Positions 8,565-17,071 of a stretch of DNA of 62,622 bases are shown here, in pieces. This stretch comes from CAKZYD01 sp039814715. Lineage in GTDB: Bacteria; Pseudomonadota; Alphaproteobacteria; Sphingomonadales; CAKZYD01. The translations under genes and the position numbers were made by a program. Where the stretch lies: NCBI GenBank assembly GCA_039814715.1, contig JBCCAR010000021.1, positions 1 to 62,622 on the forward strand, given 5' to 3'. Every line of letters starts with the position of its first letter. Position 1 is the first letter of the stretch. Below the pieces are notes generated by a model. The model was given only the letters and a program-made list of their open reading frames with translations, did no database searches and was not told the DNA's origin.

Positions 8565-10823
8565 ATGTCTGATAAACAAGCCAAATTCTCTGATACTGAA
8601 GCCCTTCTGTTTCACTCCGCAAACCGCCCCGGCAAGATTGAAATTATTGCGTCCAAGCCTATGGCAACACAGCGCGATTTATCGCTCGCCTACTCGCCTG
8701 GCGTTGCCGTGCCCGTGGAAGCCATCGCAAAAGACCCAACCACGGCTTATGATTACACCGCCAAGGGCAACTTGGTGGCGGTTGTTTCAAATGGCACAGC
8801 CATTTTAGGCCTCGGCAATCTCGGCGCCATTGCCTCAAAGCCAGTGATGGAAGGCAAGGCGGTGCTCTTCAAGCGCTTTGCGGATGTGGATTCTATTGAT
8901 TTAGAAGTCGATTCTGAGGATGTGGACAAATTCTGCGACTGTGTTTCGCTGCTTGAGCCTAGTTTTGGCGGCATCAATTTAGAAGATATTGCGGCCCCAG
9001 CCTGCTTCATCATAGAGCAACGCCTGCGCGAGAAAATGAACATCCCCGTGTTTCATGATGATCAACACGGCACCGCCATCATTACAGCCGCAGGCCTGAT
9101 GAACGCGGTCCACTTGACTGGGCGCAGCATGAAAGATGTGAAAATCGTCATGAATGGCGCTGGCGCCGCGGCCATTGCCTGCGCGGAGCTGATTAAAGCC
9201 ATGGGCGTGCCTGGGCAAAACATTATCATGTGCGACCGCACCGGCGTGATTTATCAGGGCCGCGAAAAAGGCATGAACCAGTGGAAATCCGCTTATGCCG
9301 TGCAAACTGAGACGCGGACCTTGCAAGAGGCGATGACGGGCGCAGACGTGTTCATCGGTCTGTCGGTCAAAGATGCCGTGACCCAAGAGATGGTCGAAGC
9401 GATGGCCGAGCAGCCGATCATCTTTGCGATGGCAAACCCGGATCCAGAAATCAGCCCTGAAGACGTGCGCGCCGTGCGCTCGGACGCGATCATTGCAACG
9501 GGGCGCTCTGACTATCCCAACCAAGTTAATAACGTCCTCGGCTTTCCCTATATCTTCAGGGGCGCGCTTGATGTGCGTGCGACGACCATCAATGAAGAAA
9601 TGAAAATCGCTGCTGTAGAAGCACTCGCAGAACTGGCGCGCCAGGATGTACCAGATGAAGTGGCCTCCGCCTATTCGGGCGCGCGGCCAACCTTTGGGCC
9701 TGACTATATTATCCCTGCCCCTTTTGACCCGCGGCTGATTGAGTTTGTGCCACCAAAGGTGGCGCAAGCGGCGATGGATACCGGCGTCGCCCGCCGCCCC
9801 ATTTTGGATATCGAAGGCTATACCACGGAGCTGAAAACCCGGCTGAACCCGACCGTGGCCACCATGACGCAGATTTACGACACCGTGCGCCGCAATCCAA
9901 AACGTGTCGTGTTTGCAGAAGCGGAAGAAGAAAAAGTGCTGCGGGCGGCCATTAATTTCCAAGCCGATGGGTACGGCGAACCGGTATTGGTGGGCCGCAC
10001 GCACAAGGTGCGCGAACAACTTGAAAAATTGGGCTATTCAGGCCCGCAGTTGCGCATTGAAAATAGCCGCGATAGTGCGATTGTGCCGGAATTGGTGGAC
10101 TATCTCTACAACCGCCTGCAGCGCCAGGGCTATCTCTACAGGGATTGCCAGCGCCTGGTGAACCAAGACCGCAACATCTTCAGCGCCTGCCTGGTGGCGC
10201 AGGGTGAAGCCGACGCCATGGTCACTGGCGTGACGCGGCACTACCATCAAGCGCTTGAACAAGTGCAACTGGCCATTGATACACGGCCAGGCGAAGAGCT
10301 GTTTGGCATGCATGTGGTTGTCGCCCGCAATCGGACGATTTTCATTGCCGATTCGACTGTGAATGAACGCCCAACCGCCAAGCAGCTGGCGCAAATTTCC
10401 ATCGAGGCAGCCGCAGCTGTACGCAAACTCGGTCATGAGCCGCGTGTTGCTTTCTTGAGCCATTCCAACTTCGGCAGCCCAGCGATGGAATCCTCCCTCC
10501 ATGTGCGCGAGGCGGTAGAAATGCTGGACGCGCAAATCGTCGATTTTGAATATGAAGGGGAGCTGTCCTCTGATGTGGCGCTCAATCGGTCTATGATGGA
10601 CCTGTATCCCTTCTCGCGCCTCTCAGGACCAGCCAATGTGCTGATCATGCCCGCGCTTCATTCGGCCAATATTTCTGCAAAAATCTTAAAAGAAGTGGGT
10701 GATAGCCGGGTGATTGGGCCGTTGCTTGTTGGGCTGGAGCGGCCGGTAGAAATCGCCGCTATGACGTCCAGTATGTCTGATCTTGTGAATCTGGCTGTGA
10801 TTGCCGCAGCGGAAGTGATTTAA
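8565..10823 (+). CDS. maeB: NADP-dependent malic enzyme with phosphotransacetylase-like tail
   Basis: Oxidative decarboxylation of malate to pyruvate, feeding pyruvate and NADPH to central metabolism. The 752 residues match the large MaeB type: an N-terminal malic domain with RPGKIEI and LAYSPGVAVP, an NAD(P)-binding domain with the MNGAGAAAIACAEL Rossmann turn, and a C-terminal phosphate acetyltransferase-like domain from about residue 430. That tail is regulatory in characterised MaeB proteins and is not known to be catalytic. I start it at the ATG at 8565 because homologues begin MSD and then FxDxEAL; an in-frame ATG at 8547 is an alternative. The long reading frame on the opposite strand inside this gene is a codon-bias shadow. 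Confidence 0.95.
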   Translation: MSDKQAKFSDTEALLFHSANRPGKIEIIASKPMATQRDLSLAYSPGVAVPVEAIAKDPTTAYDYTAKGNLVAVVSNGTAILGLGNLGAIASKPVMEGKAVLFKRFADVDSIDLEVDSEDVDKFCDCVSLLEPSFGGINLEDIAAPACFIIEQRLREKMNIPVFHDDQHGTAIITAAGLMNAVHLTGRSMKDVKIVMNGAGAAAIACAELIKAMGVPGQNIIMCDRTGVIYQGREKGMNQWKSAYAVQTETRTLQEAMTGADVFIGLSVKDAVTQEMVEAMAEQPIIFAMANPDPEISPEDVRAVRSDAIIATGRSDYPNQVNNVLGFPYIFRGALDVRATTINEEMKIAAVEALAELARQDVPDEVASAYSGARPTFGPDYIIPAPFDPRLIEFVPPKVAQAAMDTGVARRPILDIEGYTTELKTRLNPTVATMTQIYDTVRRNPKRVVFAEAEEEKVLRAAINFQADGYGEPVLVGRTHKVREQLEKLGYSGPQLRIENSRDSAIVPELVDYLYNRLQRQGYLYRDCQRLVNQDRNIFSACLVAQGEADAMVTGVTRHYHQALEQVQLAIDTRPGEELFGMHVVVARNRTIFIADSTVNERPTAKQLAQISIEAAAAVRKLGHEPRVAFLSHSNFGSPAMESSLHVREAVEMLDAQIVDFEYEGELSSDVALNRSMMDLYPFSRLSGPANVLIMPALHSANISAKILKEVGDSRVIGPLLVGLERPVEIAAMTSSMSDLVNLAVIAAAEVI

Positions 10824-10939
10824 GCAGCAAGGTCCGCCGCTGCGGGACATGGAGCCCCTGCAGGCTCCATAGCGCGGGCGCTAGACGGCGCGCTGGCTGC
10901 CAAAAGAATACCGGCGGCTGCAATGGCAAGTTTAAGCAT
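10820..10939 (-). CDS. Possible 39-residue secreted peptide
   Basis: A small reading frame starts MLKLAIAAAGILLAASAP and continues SSARA then MEPAGAPCPAAADLAA. The first 23 residues look like a signal peptide with an Ala-X-Ala cleavage site, leaving a 16-residue mature peptide with one Cys. AAGG lies about nine bases before the ATG at 10939. It overlaps the maeB stop codon by four bases and contains the hairpin at 10849-10870, so it may equally be chance. I recognise no family. Confidence 0.35.
   Translation of the reverse strand: MLKLAIAAAGILLAASAPSSARAMEPAGAPCPAAADLAA
10849..10870. terminator. Hairpin downstream of maeB
   Basis: Perfect 8-bp arms (ATGGAGCC / GGCTCCAT) with a six-base CCTGCA loop start 26 bases after the maeB stop. 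There is no following T-run, so this may be a weak or factor-assisted terminator. Confidence 0.4.
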
Positions 10940-11126
10940 GGGTTTAGCCTTATTCACAGAGCTGTTGCTTCACTGTGCACACAGCAGCAAGAGCCATGCC
11001 AAACCTGTTCTCTATTGATTTTATTGGATATTTTATGGCGCTGCTCCGCGCGGCTGTCGCCAAAAGCGGCAAAATAAAGGCACCCTGGGTCAAAACGAAA
11101 CGCGATGTTTCGCTGGGCGTGGCGGT
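10940..11126. other. Intergenic stretch between maeB and the OlsB-like gene
   Basis: With the preceding small frame this makes about 300 bp without a convincing gene. It holds an AT-rich patch (TTGATTTTATTGGATATTTT at about 11014-11033), a likely promoter for the small minus-strand frame, and the terminator hairpin at 11091-11112. I see nothing else in it. Confidence 0.5.
11091..11112 (-). terminator. Rho-independent terminator of the OlsB-like gene
   Basis: On the minus strand, CGAAAC and GTTTCG arms enclose ATCGC and are followed at once by TTTT. The hairpin lies 15-31 bases after the stop codon of the 11127-11999 gene. Confidence 0.6.
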
Positions 11127-11999
11127 CTAATGCAGTCGCGGCTTGCTTGCCGTCTCAATATCAAATTTTGAAGAGTATCGGCGGGTGATGCGGTCAACGG
11201 GCAGGAGAATAAACACGTCGGTTGTGTTAAATTGCGGATCAACGACCGCGCCGTTGCCAACATAGCAGCCCAGACGCAGATAGCCTTTGATGAGGGGCGG
11301 CAGAGAGCGCAGCGCGCTTCTGGCCTCGAAGGTATCGGGCGCGCGCATATTCATATCCACAAAGCGCTCAGGCAAAGCAGACACGCACAAATCCTGCGGT
11401 ACCAAGTGATTGTGATAGAGGTATGAGAGCGCGACGGCATGCTCCTCAGGCTGCGTGCCAGCAAAGCTTGCGCAGCCAAACATATAGCCAATGGAGTGCT
11501 GGCGCAGATACGAGGCTATGCCTTGCCAGAGCAGCGTAATAGTCGCGGCGGTGCGATGTTCTTTAGAGACGCAGGAGCGGCCAAGCTCTAAAAGTTGCTT
11601 GCCCTCGCCAATGCGCTCTTGAAACGTCGCAGACAAGATCGGCGTGAGATCATACTCACTGGCGGAATAAAACCCGCTGTGCTGCTGGGCTGTCACTTGG
11701 CGCAGCAGGCGATATGTACCCACCACTTCAGGCCGATCAGGATGACTATGATCGATGACCAGCAAATGATCACAAATCGCATCATAATCATCGATGTCGC
11801 GCCGTTCCGCTTTGGATCGCAGGTCCGGCTCAGCGCCCATCTCACCATAAAAAATCTTATAGCGCAGGGCCTGAGCCGCCGTAATTTCCGCTTGCGATGT
11901 CGCAAGGCGCACATCCAGCGTCCCGGCCCGCGCATATATCGGTGCATCTGCCAGCATATCAGCCGCTACTAAGGTCGAAGTCAAAAAGGCATCGCTCAT
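11127..11999 (-). CDS. OlsB-like ornithine N-alpha-acyltransferase (GNAT fold)
   Basis: A 290-residue GNAT-type protein of the hemolysin-like/OlsB family. OlsB transfers a 3-hydroxyacyl group from acyl carrier protein to ornithine, the first step of ornithine lipid synthesis, on the cytoplasmic side of the membrane. The features seen are LRYKIFYGEMGA near 45-56, the DDYDAICDHLLVID strand near 70-83, VVGTYRLL, the LELGRSCV acceptor-binding strand, and the GCASFAGTQPEEH segment. Length and motif order match OlsB well. No olsA (second acyltransferase) gene is nearby, so ornithine lipid itself is an inference. The TTTTGAAAC context upstream at 12000-12129 holds its promoter. Confidence 0.75.
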   Translation of the reverse strand: MSDAFLTSTLVAADMLADAPIYARAGTLDVRLATSQAEITAAQALRYKIFYGEMGAEPDLRSKAERRDIDDYDAICDHLLVIDHSHPDRPEVVGTYRLLRQVTAQQHSGFYSASEYDLTPILSATFQERIGEGKQLLELGRSCVSKEHRTAATITLLWQGIASYLRQHSIGYMFGCASFAGTQPEEHAVALSYLYHNHLVPQDLCVSALPERFVDMNMRAPDTFEARSALRSLPPLIKGYLRLGCYVGNGAVVDPQFNTTDVFILLPVDRITRRYSSKFDIETASKPRLH

Positions 12000-12129
12000 G
12001 AGCGCAGGTCCTTAAGCGCAATGTTGGTCAGATTTGTGACATGTCAGGCTATTTTAAACTGGTTTATGGCCTTTTTTACACAGCTTATGAAGAAAGAGTG
12101 TACGCGCGAAATCCGTTTTTTCTATGGCT

Positions 12130-13509
12130 TTACCGCAAATACCGCCAAGCGGTGGCCGCCAAAACAGCGGCGATGAGCGCAGACAACAACATCACCTGGT
12201 TTTTTGAAACAGGGACGCGGCCTTTACCGGCTTGTGGGCGCGCACGCACGCTGTCACCGGTATAGCCGCGCTGCCACAGCATGTAGAGCAGTGCCATGCC
12301 TGGCAGAGCGGCTACCGTCGTAATCACAAAAAACCATACCCAGCCAACGCTTGTTGCGATGATGCCGCCTGTGGCCGCCACAAAGGTGCGCCCGATGACC
12401 GCGAGCGAGGAGAGCAGGGCATAGTGTGTGCCAGAGAAGGAGAGGTTGCAGATGCCGGAGATATAAGTGGTGAACACCGCGAGCCCGGCGCCGCTCGCGA
12501 AATTCTCGATCCCAACCACGGCTGCCAGCATAGGCACATTGTTACCCATCGTCGCCAGGAGCGCGAAGGCAATGTTGGTGACCATCATGAACACGCCAGT
12601 GACAAACAAAGCCTTTGCCATCCCTAGCGCATTAAGCAGCGGCGGGCCAAGCGCCGTGCCAGCGATGAGCGCCCAAAAACCCACCACTTTATTGGCAAAC
12701 ACCACGTCTTGATCCGTAAAGCCGAGCTCCACCACCAGCGGGGACACCATCGTATTGGCAAGCGCATCGCCGATCTTATAGATCGCCACAAAGACCAAGA
12801 TGAGCACAGCGCCTTCGATGCGCAAAAACGCTTTAAACGGGGCGAGCACCGTGCGCTCAAAATAGCCGCCCGCCTGCTCGTCAACGACGGCAGGTTGCGC
12901 TGGGCTTTGCGGCTCGCCAATGATCATAACCGTGATGGCTGCGGGAAGAACCATCAAGGCCGTGAGCATATAAGCGGCGGGCCAGCCCACATAGGTGGAC
13001 AGCAAAATCGTGCCCGCGCCGCTGACGAGGAGGCCTGTTCGGTAACCAAAATTGATGGTGGCTGATCCATAGGCCAGCTCGTCATCGCTGAGGATTTCAA
13101 TGCGGTAGGCATCGATGACGATATCCTGGCTAGCACTGAGGAAAGCGACAAGGAGCACCCAGAGCGCGGTGCTTTCAATATGATTGGCCGGGTCAGACAG
13201 CGCGAGCCCAGCCAAAGCGCCCACCAACAGCGCTTGGAGAAGCCAGAGCCAGCTGCGGCGCTGGCCAAAGCTGGTTAAGACTGGCAGCGCCATACGGTCG
13301 ATAAAAGGCGACCATAAGAACTTGATAGCGTAGGGCAAAGTCGCCAGCGCGAATAAACCCACGGTGCTTTTATCCACGCCTTCCTTTGAGAGCCAATAGG
13401 TGAGCGTCGCCAGCACCAGCGCCAGCGGAAATCCAGACGACAGCCCTAAAAAGAACACAGCGAGCGGGGCAGGACGCAGATAGGGCAAGAGCCAGGTGAG
13501 TTTTGGCAT
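12130..13509 (-). CDS. AmpG-like MFS permease (muropeptide transporter family)
   Basis: A 459-residue major facilitator protein with about 12 hydrophobic segments. The N-terminus FFLGLSSGFPLALVLATLTYWL and the following KEGVDKSTVGLFAL and YAIKFLWSPFIDR segments are typical of AmpG, which imports anhydromuropeptides for cell-wall recycling. The conserved SASQDIVIDAYRIE segment near residue 127 also fits. I start at the ATG at 13509, seven bases after the comM stop, because the AmpG homology begins there; translation is probably coupled to comM. Related PAT-family members carry acetyl-CoA, so the substrate is not certain. Confidence 0.82.
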   Translation of the reverse strand: MPKLTWLLPYLRPAPLAVFFLGLSSGFPLALVLATLTYWLSKEGVDKSTVGLFALATLPYAIKFLWSPFIDRMALPVLTSFGQRRSWLWLLQALLVGALAGLALSDPANHIESTALWVLLVAFLSASQDIVIDAYRIEILSDDELAYGSATINFGYRTGLLVSGAGTILLSTYVGWPAAYMLTALMVLPAAITVMIIGEPQSPAQPAVVDEQAGGYFERTVLAPFKAFLRIEGAVLILVFVAIYKIGDALANTMVSPLVVELGFTDQDVVFANKVVGFWALIAGTALGPPLLNALGMAKALFVTGVFMMVTNIAFALLATMGNNVPMLAAVVGIENFASGAGLAVFTTYISGICNLSFSGTHYALLSSLAVIGRTFVAATGGIIATSVGWVWFFVITTVAALPGMALLYMLWQRGYTGDSVRARPQAGKGRVPVSKNQVMLLSALIAAVLAATAWRYLR

Positions 13510-13516
13510 TACGCGC

Positions 13517-15025
13517 CTAAGCAACCGGCCGCACACGGCGGTAGCCAAGCGCTTCAGCCAAATGGACCCGGCTCACCGCCTCGTCGCCGGCCAGATCAGC
13601 CAGCGTGCGCGCCACGCGCAGCACCCGGTGGTAGCCGCGCGCGGTTAACTTCAGCTGGCCGATGGCGCTCTCCATGAGCGTGCGGCCAGCGTCATCCAGC
13701 GCTGCTGCCTCTTCCAGCGCAGGGCCATCAGCCTCGGCGTTCGTGTGAATACCCTGACCCTCATAGCGCGCGCTTTGGATGGCGCGAGCGGCGTTTACCC
13801 GGGCGGCCACGTCTTCGCTTCCCTCACTCGGCGGCGGCAGGGTGAGGTCTGCGGCGGAGACAGGCGGGACATCAATGTGCAGATCGATCCGGTCCAGCAT
13901 GGGCCCTGAAATCTTCGATTGGTAATCCAGGGCGCATTTGGGGGCTTTGGTGCAGGCCAGCTCTGGATCAGCCAAGTGGCCGCAGCGGCAGGGGTTCATG
14001 GCGGCGATCAATTGAAAGCGCGCGGGAAAGGTCACATGCGCATTGGCCCGGGCGACACTGACCTGGCCCGTCTCCAGGGGCTGACGCAGAGCGTCGAGCG
14101 CGCTGCGCTGAAATTCAGGTAGCTCATCCATAAACAGCACCCCGCAATGGGCGAGCGACACCTCCCCTGGCCTCACTTTCAGCCCGCCGCCCGTGAGCGC
14201 GGCCATCGAGGCGGAGTGATGCGGCGTGCGAAAGGGCCGCGACTGATTGATCATACCGCCCGTCAGCTCGCCAGCGATGGACGAAATCATGGAAACCTGC
14301 AGCGCTTCAGCAGGCGAGAGATCTGGTAATATGCCAGGCATGGCCGCCGCGAGCAGAGATTTGCCGGCGCCAGGAGGGCCGCACATGAGCAGGGTATGCC
14401 CACCCGCTGCTGCAATTTCCAGCGCTCGCTTGGCGCTTTCTTGGCCTTTGATGTCTTTTAAGTCGCGCGTGGTTTGGGCGCGCGGGGCGACCACCGGCTC
14501 GGGCTGGCTGAGCAGCTGGCGGCCTTTAAAATGGTTGATCAGCGCCATGAGGTGTCCAGCTGCTAGGACCGGCAACTCCCCAGCCCAGGCAGCTTCGGGG
14601 CCTTGCTCAGCGGGGCAGATGAGCCCCTTATTATCGCCATTGGCAGCCACCGCGGCGGGCAGCACGCCTGGGACGGGCCGAATGGCGCCATCGAGCCCCA
14701 ATTCCCCCAAGGCCACAAAGGGCGCTAAATCTTGCGGGTCGAGCACATCCAGCGCGAGCAGAAGACCAAGCGCAATTGGCAAATCAAAATGGCTGCCTTC
14801 CTTTGGCAGGTCGGCGGGCGCTAAATTGATAGTGATGCGCTTAGGCGGCAGGGCAAGCCCTACGGCGCCCAAGGCCGCACGCACCCGCTCTTTACTCTCC
14901 GCCACCGCCTTATCAGCCAGGCCGACGATGGCGAAAGCGGGCATACCGCTCGCGACATGCACCTGAACGTCCACGGGCCGGGCATCAATCCCGACAAAGG
15001 CCATCGTCCTGAGCTGTGCGACCAT
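13517..15025 (-). CDS. comM: YifB/ComM family Mg-chelatase-like AAA+ ATPase
   Basis: A 502-residue ATPase with the N-terminal Lon-protease-like substrate-fold domain (GIDARPVDVQVHVASGMPAF, then the KERVRAALGAVGL segment), a Walker A motif GPPGAGKSLLA near residue 217, and a Cys-rich insertion (NPCRCGH ... C ... C) near residues 345-370. In Vibrio and Haemophilus, ComM is a hexameric helicase that promotes branch migration during natural transformation; in most bacteria, including this group, the role is inferred. It is followed without a gap by the AmpG-like gene. Confidence 0.93.
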   Translation of the reverse strand: MVAQLRTMAFVGIDARPVDVQVHVASGMPAFAIVGLADKAVAESKERVRAALGAVGLALPPKRITINLAPADLPKEGSHFDLPIALGLLLALDVLDPQDLAPFVALGELGLDGAIRPVPGVLPAAVAANGDNKGLICPAEQGPEAAWAGELPVLAAGHLMALINHFKGRQLLSQPEPVVAPRAQTTRDLKDIKGQESAKRALEIAAAGGHTLLMCGPPGAGKSLLAAAMPGILPDLSPAEALQVSMISSIAGELTGGMINQSRPFRTPHHSASMAALTGGGLKVRPGEVSLAHCGVLFMDELPEFQRSALDALRQPLETGQVSVARANAHVTFPARFQLIAAMNPCRCGHLADPELACTKAPKCALDYQSKISGPMLDRIDLHIDVPPVSAADLTLPPPSEGSEDVAARVNAARAIQSARYEGQGIHTNAEADGPALEEAAALDDAGRTLMESAIGQLKLTARGYHRVLRVARTLADLAGDEAVSRVHLAEALGYRRVRPVA

Positions 15026-15080
15026 TTAGGCGCGCCCCCACCATTGCATATGGCGGCAGCTTAGGCAGATACGCGCTGGA

Positions 15081-16943
15081 TTAAAAGTAGCGCTGGACCC
15101 GCAGCTGAACGAAATCGTCATCCTGGAAGGGCTGGAAGGCGGATGGCTCGTTTGATTGGGTCAAAATACGCGCGTCAAGCGAGATGCGCCATTTCTCTCC
15201 AAGCCGGGTCGAGGCTTCCACATTGATAAAGGTGCCATCGCCGTCAAGATCGATAATGGCGCCGGCGAGCACTTCTGTATTAGACGTATCATTAAAGCCC
15301 GCACGCACGCCCACGAAGACATCTTCTTCAAACGGCTGGGGCGCGTTCTCGCCGCGGTCGTCATATAAAAATTCGCTCAAGACGCCGATATCCGCGCCGC
15401 CGATTGAATTAAACATCGTGTACTCAAAGCCAGCGATAAAGGCGGTGTAATCTCCAAAATCGCTCCATTGGTGAATGGCTTCACCTTTTAACAAGAGCGG
15501 CCCAGCGGTGATCTGCGCATCAACGCCGACCTGCTGAATTTCATCATAATTGGGGATCCAGACCGCCTGGGCGGGCGCATCGTCATCAAAGCCGAAAGTA
15601 AAGCGTGGGTCGCGGGCGATACCATTGAAATAACTCAGCCCTATGTCGACCATGTCAAAACTGCCGAAATAGCGCCCGGCAAAGCTGAAATGCCATGGGT
15701 CATCGCTGCCTGCATAAAGCGCTTGGTCCATATCAACGACCAGGGGACCGTTCGGGCGGCCATCGACACCAGGGAAGGTGCGCTGGCGAGCGAGCGGCAT
15801 GGCATAGGCGGAGAATGTACCGACTGGCGTAACATAGCTGCCAGCGACCATGAGTTCGCCGCGCTTGTCTTCATCGTCAATGTCTTCAACGCCGTCAATC
15901 TGGTTGATGATATCGACAAGATGGAAGGATTCGGTCGTACCCCAAAACAGCGTATCGAAGCCTGCGGTGACTTGTAGGTCGCCGACTTGGCCGGTATATT
16001 TCGCTTCGCGTATCTCAGCGTGCGTACGGCGATCATCGGCGGCATCAAAACGGCCAAAGCCTGTGATTTTAAAGGCATGCCCTTCTGAGACCTGCCATTC
16101 CAGCGTTGGCTGGATGGCAATGGAGCCGGTCACACGGTCGCGGTCGCCATCGGCGGATTGCTGCAGATAGGGACGCGCTTCGCCTTCCACATAGCCATAA
16201 AAGGCCAGCTGATTGAGCTTGCGCTCGCGGCCTTTGAAGTCCGGCAGAATGGCCCTGACTGGCGGCGGCGGTCGCTTCTCCCGGCGTAGCGGCGCATCAG
16301 GCGCGCTGGCCATAATGTCTTCGCCTAAGTCAGCAACCACCTGCCGTTTGCCGCGCTGGGAGACAGTCCATTCAATTTTGCGCATCCGCGGCACGCGTTT
16401 GCCGTTCCCGCCAAGCTGGGCTGCAAGCGCGCTTGGCTCCACAAAATCGCCATAGGGCCGGGGTTCAAAATCCAGCACCATACGGATGCCGCCGCCTTGC
16501 CGGGCTGGCAGCGTGAAATAGCGTTTCGGCTCCGCGCCGGTGACCCCTTCCACATAAACGGCGGTCAAATTTGCCATGCTGCGCTGGATGCGCGCGGTGA
16601 GCGGGCCAGCGGAAGCAAGCAGCGTTTCGTTGGCTGCATCCACACCGTCAAAGAAAATCGCAAAGCCATCCACATGCCGCACAATATCTGGCGTCGATGT
16701 TTCCGACATCTCAATGACGAGGCGGACATAGTCTTCATGGCTACCAGCGCGCAGGTTCTCAATGGTCGGCAGGGCAGCAATTGCGGCAGAGCTCGTGAAG
16801 GTAAAAACACCGGCCATGATAAGACGTGGGACATGCGCCGCCAGGAACCTCCAAAGGAGTGCGGCGCTGAAGGCACTAACGAGGGCGCACATTTTGCGTG
16901 TCAAACGGGGGCTCTTATGATGACTGCTGCAGGCGGGGACCAT
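15081..16943 (-). CDS. Outer-membrane beta-barrel protein with N-terminal AMIN-like domain
   Basis: About 620 residues. A signal peptide ends near SSAAIAA, followed by an AMIN-like domain (LRAGSHEDYVRLVIEMSE, about residues 64-180) of the sort that binds cell-wall components, a Pro/Arg-rich linker, and a C-terminal part of alternating strands ending in Arg-Tyr-Phe, as outer-membrane barrels do. The start is uncertain: ATG codons at 16943, 16892 and 16817 are all possible, and only the later two leave a compact signal peptide. The preceding gene encodes a LolA-like protein. Such barrel/LolA-like pairs often occur with RND-type lipid exporters, but no RND gene is here. The function is unknown. 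Confidence 0.7.
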   Translation of the reverse strand: MVPACSSHHKSPRLTRKMCALVSAFSAALLWRFLAAHVPRLIMAGVFTFTSSAAIAALPTIENLRAGSHEDYVRLVIEMSETSTPDIVRHVDGFAIFFDGVDAANETLLASAGPLTARIQRSMANLTAVYVEGVTGAEPKRYFTLPARQGGGIRMVLDFEPRPYGDFVEPSALAAQLGGNGKRVPRMRKIEWTVSQRGKRQVVADLGEDIMASAPDAPLRREKRPPPPVRAILPDFKGRERKLNQLAFYGYVEGEARPYLQQSADGDRDRVTGSIAIQPTLEWQVSEGHAFKITGFGRFDAADDRRTHAEIREAKYTGQVGDLQVTAGFDTLFWGTTESFHLVDIINQIDGVEDIDDEDKRGELMVAGSYVTPVGTFSAYAMPLARQRTFPGVDGRPNGPLVVDMDQALYAGSDDPWHFSFAGRYFGSFDMVDIGLSYFNGIARDPRFTFGFDDDAPAQAVWIPNYDEIQQVGVDAQITAGPLLLKGEAIHQWSDFGDYTAFIAGFEYTMFNSIGGADIGVLSEFLYDDRGENAPQPFEEDVFVGVRAGFNDTSNTEVLAGAIIDLDGDGTFINVEASTRLGEKWRISLDARILTQSNEPSAFQPFQDDDFVQLRVQRYF

Positions 16944-17002
16944 TGGTGCCGCACTGGCCCTTTCCGGCTCTTAAACAAATTGTTAAAATTAAACGGAAAT
17001 CT

Positions 17003-17017
17003 ACTACATCTTGTAGT
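17003..17017. promoter_or_regulatory. Inverted repeat, possible operator
   Basis: ACTACA and TGTAGT flank TCT in an AT-rich 128-bp gap between the LolA-like gene and the barrel gene. It sits about 60-110 bases before the possible starts of the barrel gene. It resembles the TACA/TGTA half-sites of BlaI/CopY repressors, but those have a two-base spacer and this has three. Confidence 0.4.
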
Positions 17018-17071
17018 TAGTTACGCGATTATGACGCTTTTCGCAACTCAATAGGCTTGGCTGGCCGGTGA

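Noticed and set aside
8979..10019. A 346-codon open frame on the minus strand inside the malic enzyme gene
   Set aside because: It lies wholly antisense to a strongly conserved gene, has no recognisable motif, and is the expected by-product of GC-rich codon use.
12041..12265. Small plus-strand frame between the OlsB-like and AmpG-like genes
   Set aside because: More than half of it lies antisense to the AmpG-like coding sequence and it has no convincing motif; the intergenic part is better read as the promoter of the OlsB-like gene.
17003..17017. BlaI/MecI operator
   Set aside because: Half-sites fit, but the spacer is three bases instead of two and no BlaI-type gene is nearby; kept only as an unassigned inverted repeat.
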